Assembly: GCA_002421405.1 (NCBI GenBank)
Contig: DIJY01000136.1
Span: forward strand, 1 to 7,050
Length of the DNA: 7,050 nt
Direction: 5' to 3'
From: Caryophanales bacterium UBA5632
GTDB lineage: Bacteria > Bacillota_I > Bacilli_A > Izemoplasmatales > Hujiaoplasmataceae
The position numbers were made by a program, and so were the translations under genes. Below are positions 5,797 to 7,050 of this stretch, piece by piece (positions within the stretch are counted from its first letter, which is position 1; each line of letters opens with the position of its first letter). The notes under the pieces were generated by a model. The model was not told the origin of the DNA. It was given only the letters and a program-made list of their open reading frames with translations, and did no database searches.

Positions 5797-7050
5797 ATGA
5801 AGAAACGAATTTTATTGATTCTGTTTATGTTCCTGACAACCTTTGCGCTTGCAGGATGTGATTGGTTCGGACCACAAACAACACCGACAACCACAGCATC
5901 AGATACGGTAACAACTTCGACGACTACAGATGGTTCAACAACAACGACTACTTCAGGAACGGCAACAACGACAACTTCAGGAACGACAACCACGACGACA
6001 TCAGGAACAACGACGACCACCACGACAACCACAGCCGCTCCTGGGACAGCCACAATCGCTTTTGAAGAAAACGGTGGTAGCACAGTCACTAATATTACGC
6101 AAACAACCGGTACGGCTGTTTCAGCACCTGTTGCGCCATCAAGAACTGGATATACATTTATTGGATGGTATTCAAATACTGAATTAACGATGCCATATAC
6201 CTTTACTGTCATGCCTACAAATAGCATTACAGTCTATGCAAAATGGCAAGCCATTACTTACACCGTCAATTTCTATAATGATGAAGGTGAAATAATCGCA
6301 ACGCAAACTGTTCCATTTGGCTCTGGCGCTACACCTCCAGAAGCTCCCTACAAGGCTGGATTTGTCTTTAGTGGATGGGACACCGCTTTTAGCAACATTA
6401 CGGGCAACGTTAATGTTCACCCCATTTATGAGGGACATTATCAATTACTAGTTGATATGATTATCTCAATGTCTGGAGATGAAGAGCCTGGTCCAAAAGA
6501 AATTGATCAAATCATCAGTATGTTAATGTTTGTTTCTGGTATGGAAACAGAAGAAGAAACTTACTTAATGATGGTTGAAGTCATGGCGATGGTTGAAGTG
6601 CTTCCAACGTTTACGACTTTAGCAGAATTCCAATCTTGGTTCGCGGCTTTATCAGTACAAGGATATGACAAAGATCGAATCGTCGATATACTTGTTTCTG
6701 TGGTATTGATCGTTATCGACCAAGAATCAAAACGATTTGATTTACAAGATTATTTAGATAATATCGCTTACTTTGAAGGCCTACTCGCAACTGCTAATGC
6801 AGATATACTCCAACTGAAAACAGCGGCTCACAATTATTGTATTACCCTGCCACCAGCCGATGCGGTTCTATGCAATGCATACATTGATGCCGAAATAGCT
6901 GCCTCAGAAATGAATCGAGCTTATAATGAAAAATTATGGAATGAGGTCGATGAACTATGGGGAAATCAGTTTGAATGGTACACTTACTATGAATTGGAAA
7001 ATACGTTATATCAATATTACAATTATTTGTATGACTATGAAGATCCTGAT
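5797..7050 (+). CDS. Surface lipoprotein with Thr-rich stalk and two Listeria-Bacteroides repeats; 3' end beyond window
   Basis: The frame is open for 418 codons and runs off the right edge with no stop. Residues 1-20 form a lipoprotein signal peptide (MKKR, hydrophobic run) ending in the lipobox L18-A-G-C21, so Cys21 would be lipidated. Residues 22-84 are a Thr-rich stalk with three copies of TSGT(A/T)TTT at 52-75. Two Listeria-Bacteroides (InlB B-repeat-like) modules follow. The first spans about 86-150, from F89-EENGG through GYTFIGWY to V-Y-AKW150. The second spans about 153-212 and contains VNFYNDEGE, GFVFSGWD and PIYE. From about 216 the protein is mostly helical-looking, rich in Met, acidic residues and late Tyr, with cysteines at 348 and 359. 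I do not recognise this part. The modules suggest a surface-displayed protein, possibly for adhesion or polymer binding, but no function is shown. The gene has its own likely promoter and a strong ribosome site. Confidence 0.9.
   Translation, partial: MKKRILLILFMFLTTFALAGCDWFGPQTTPTTTASDTVTTSTTTDGSTTTTTSGTATTTTSGTTTTTTSGTTTTTTTTTAAPGTATIAFEENGGSTVTNITQTTGTAVSAPVAPSRTGYTFIGWYSNTELTMPYTFTVMPTNSITVYAKWQAITYTVNFYNDEGEIIATQTVPFGSGATPPEAPYKAGFVFSGWDTAFSNITGNVNVHPIYEGHYQLLVDMIISMSGDEEPGPKEIDQIISMLMFVSGMETEEETYLMMVEVMAMVEVLPTFTTLAEFQSWFAALSVQGYDKDRIVDILVSVVLIVIDQESKRFDLQDYLDNIAYFEGLLATANADILQLKTAAHNYCITLPPADAVLCNAYIDAEIAASEMNRAYNEKLWNEVDELWGNQFEWYTYYELENTLYQYYNYLYDYEDPD
5950..6021 (+). repeat. Three tandem 24-bp repeats encoding TSGT(A/T)TTT
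   Basis: Units at 5950-5973, 5974-5997 and 5998-6021 each encode an eight-residue Thr-Ser-Gly-Thr-rich block in the lipoprotein stalk. The copies differ mostly at third codon positions, so the DNA is an imperfect repeat while the peptide is almost exact. A further Thr-codon run continues to about 6033. Unit length is a multiple of three, so gain or loss of copies would keep the frame. Confidence 0.85.

Noticed and set aside
5862..6187. Two plus-strand frames (5862-6065 and 5930-6187) rich in Asn/Asp or Gln/Arg
   Set aside because: They are out-of-frame readings of the same Thr-rich repeat and lack their own ribosome sites.
5685..6227. A 180-codon minus-strand frame with long Val runs
   Set aside because: The Val runs are the reverse complement of Thr (ACN) codons of the lipoprotein stalk. 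The plus frame has a strong ribosome site, lipobox and domains, while the minus frame has no recognisable content.
6184..6444. An 86-codon minus-strand frame
   Set aside because: It is antisense to the Listeria-Bacteroides modules of the lipoprotein and has no family features.

Overview
The window is AT-rich DNA from what looks like a low-GC Gram-positive bacterium. Every gene I accept lies on the + strand, starts with ATG behind a clear GAGG/GGAGG-type ribosome site, and encodes Trp as TGG. TGA is a true stop in at least two genes, so the code is the standard bacterial one and not the Mycoplasma/Spiroplasma code. The two Cys-anchored lipoproteins, one with a Thr-rich stalk and Listeria-Bacteroides-type repeats, would fit an Acholeplasma/Izemoplasma-like wall-less lineage or a related Firmicute. 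That placement is inference from gene style only.

Region 1 (about 1-3651) is a housekeeping operon of three genes. thiI encodes tRNA 4-thiouridine synthase in the short form without a rhodanese domain. A RimJ/RimL-like GNAT acetyltransferase follows, then pepF, an M3-family oligoendopeptidase F with an HELGH zinc site. Each junction is a 4-base ATGA overlap, which implies one transcript with translational coupling. A weak extended -10 promoter precedes thiI, and a strong hairpin plus T-run terminator follows pepF.

Region 2 (about 3652-5654) is a single-gene unit for a 631-residue lipoprotein. It carries the QVEGVDESD signature of the secreted beta-propeller family (Beta_propel, Pfam PF09826). 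It ends at a UUCG-loop terminator.

Region 3 (about 5655-7050) starts with a promoter-like region whose predicted transcription start sits on a perfect 14-bp palindrome. A second lipoprotein gene then runs off the right edge with no stop in the visible 418 codons. Its order is signal peptide and lipobox, a Thr-rich stalk built from a 24-bp tandem repeat, two Listeria-Bacteroides (InlB B-repeat-like) modules, and a helical, Met- and Tyr-rich C-terminal region that I do not recognise.

The layout is therefore a tRNA-modification/acetylation/peptide-turnover operon followed by two separately transcribed surface lipoprotein genes. I saw no CRISPR array, insertion sequence, tRNA, rRNA or phage gene. 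The clearest candidates for something undescribed are the C-terminal domain of the last lipoprotein and the palindrome in its promoter. I found no strong evidence for a wholly new system.
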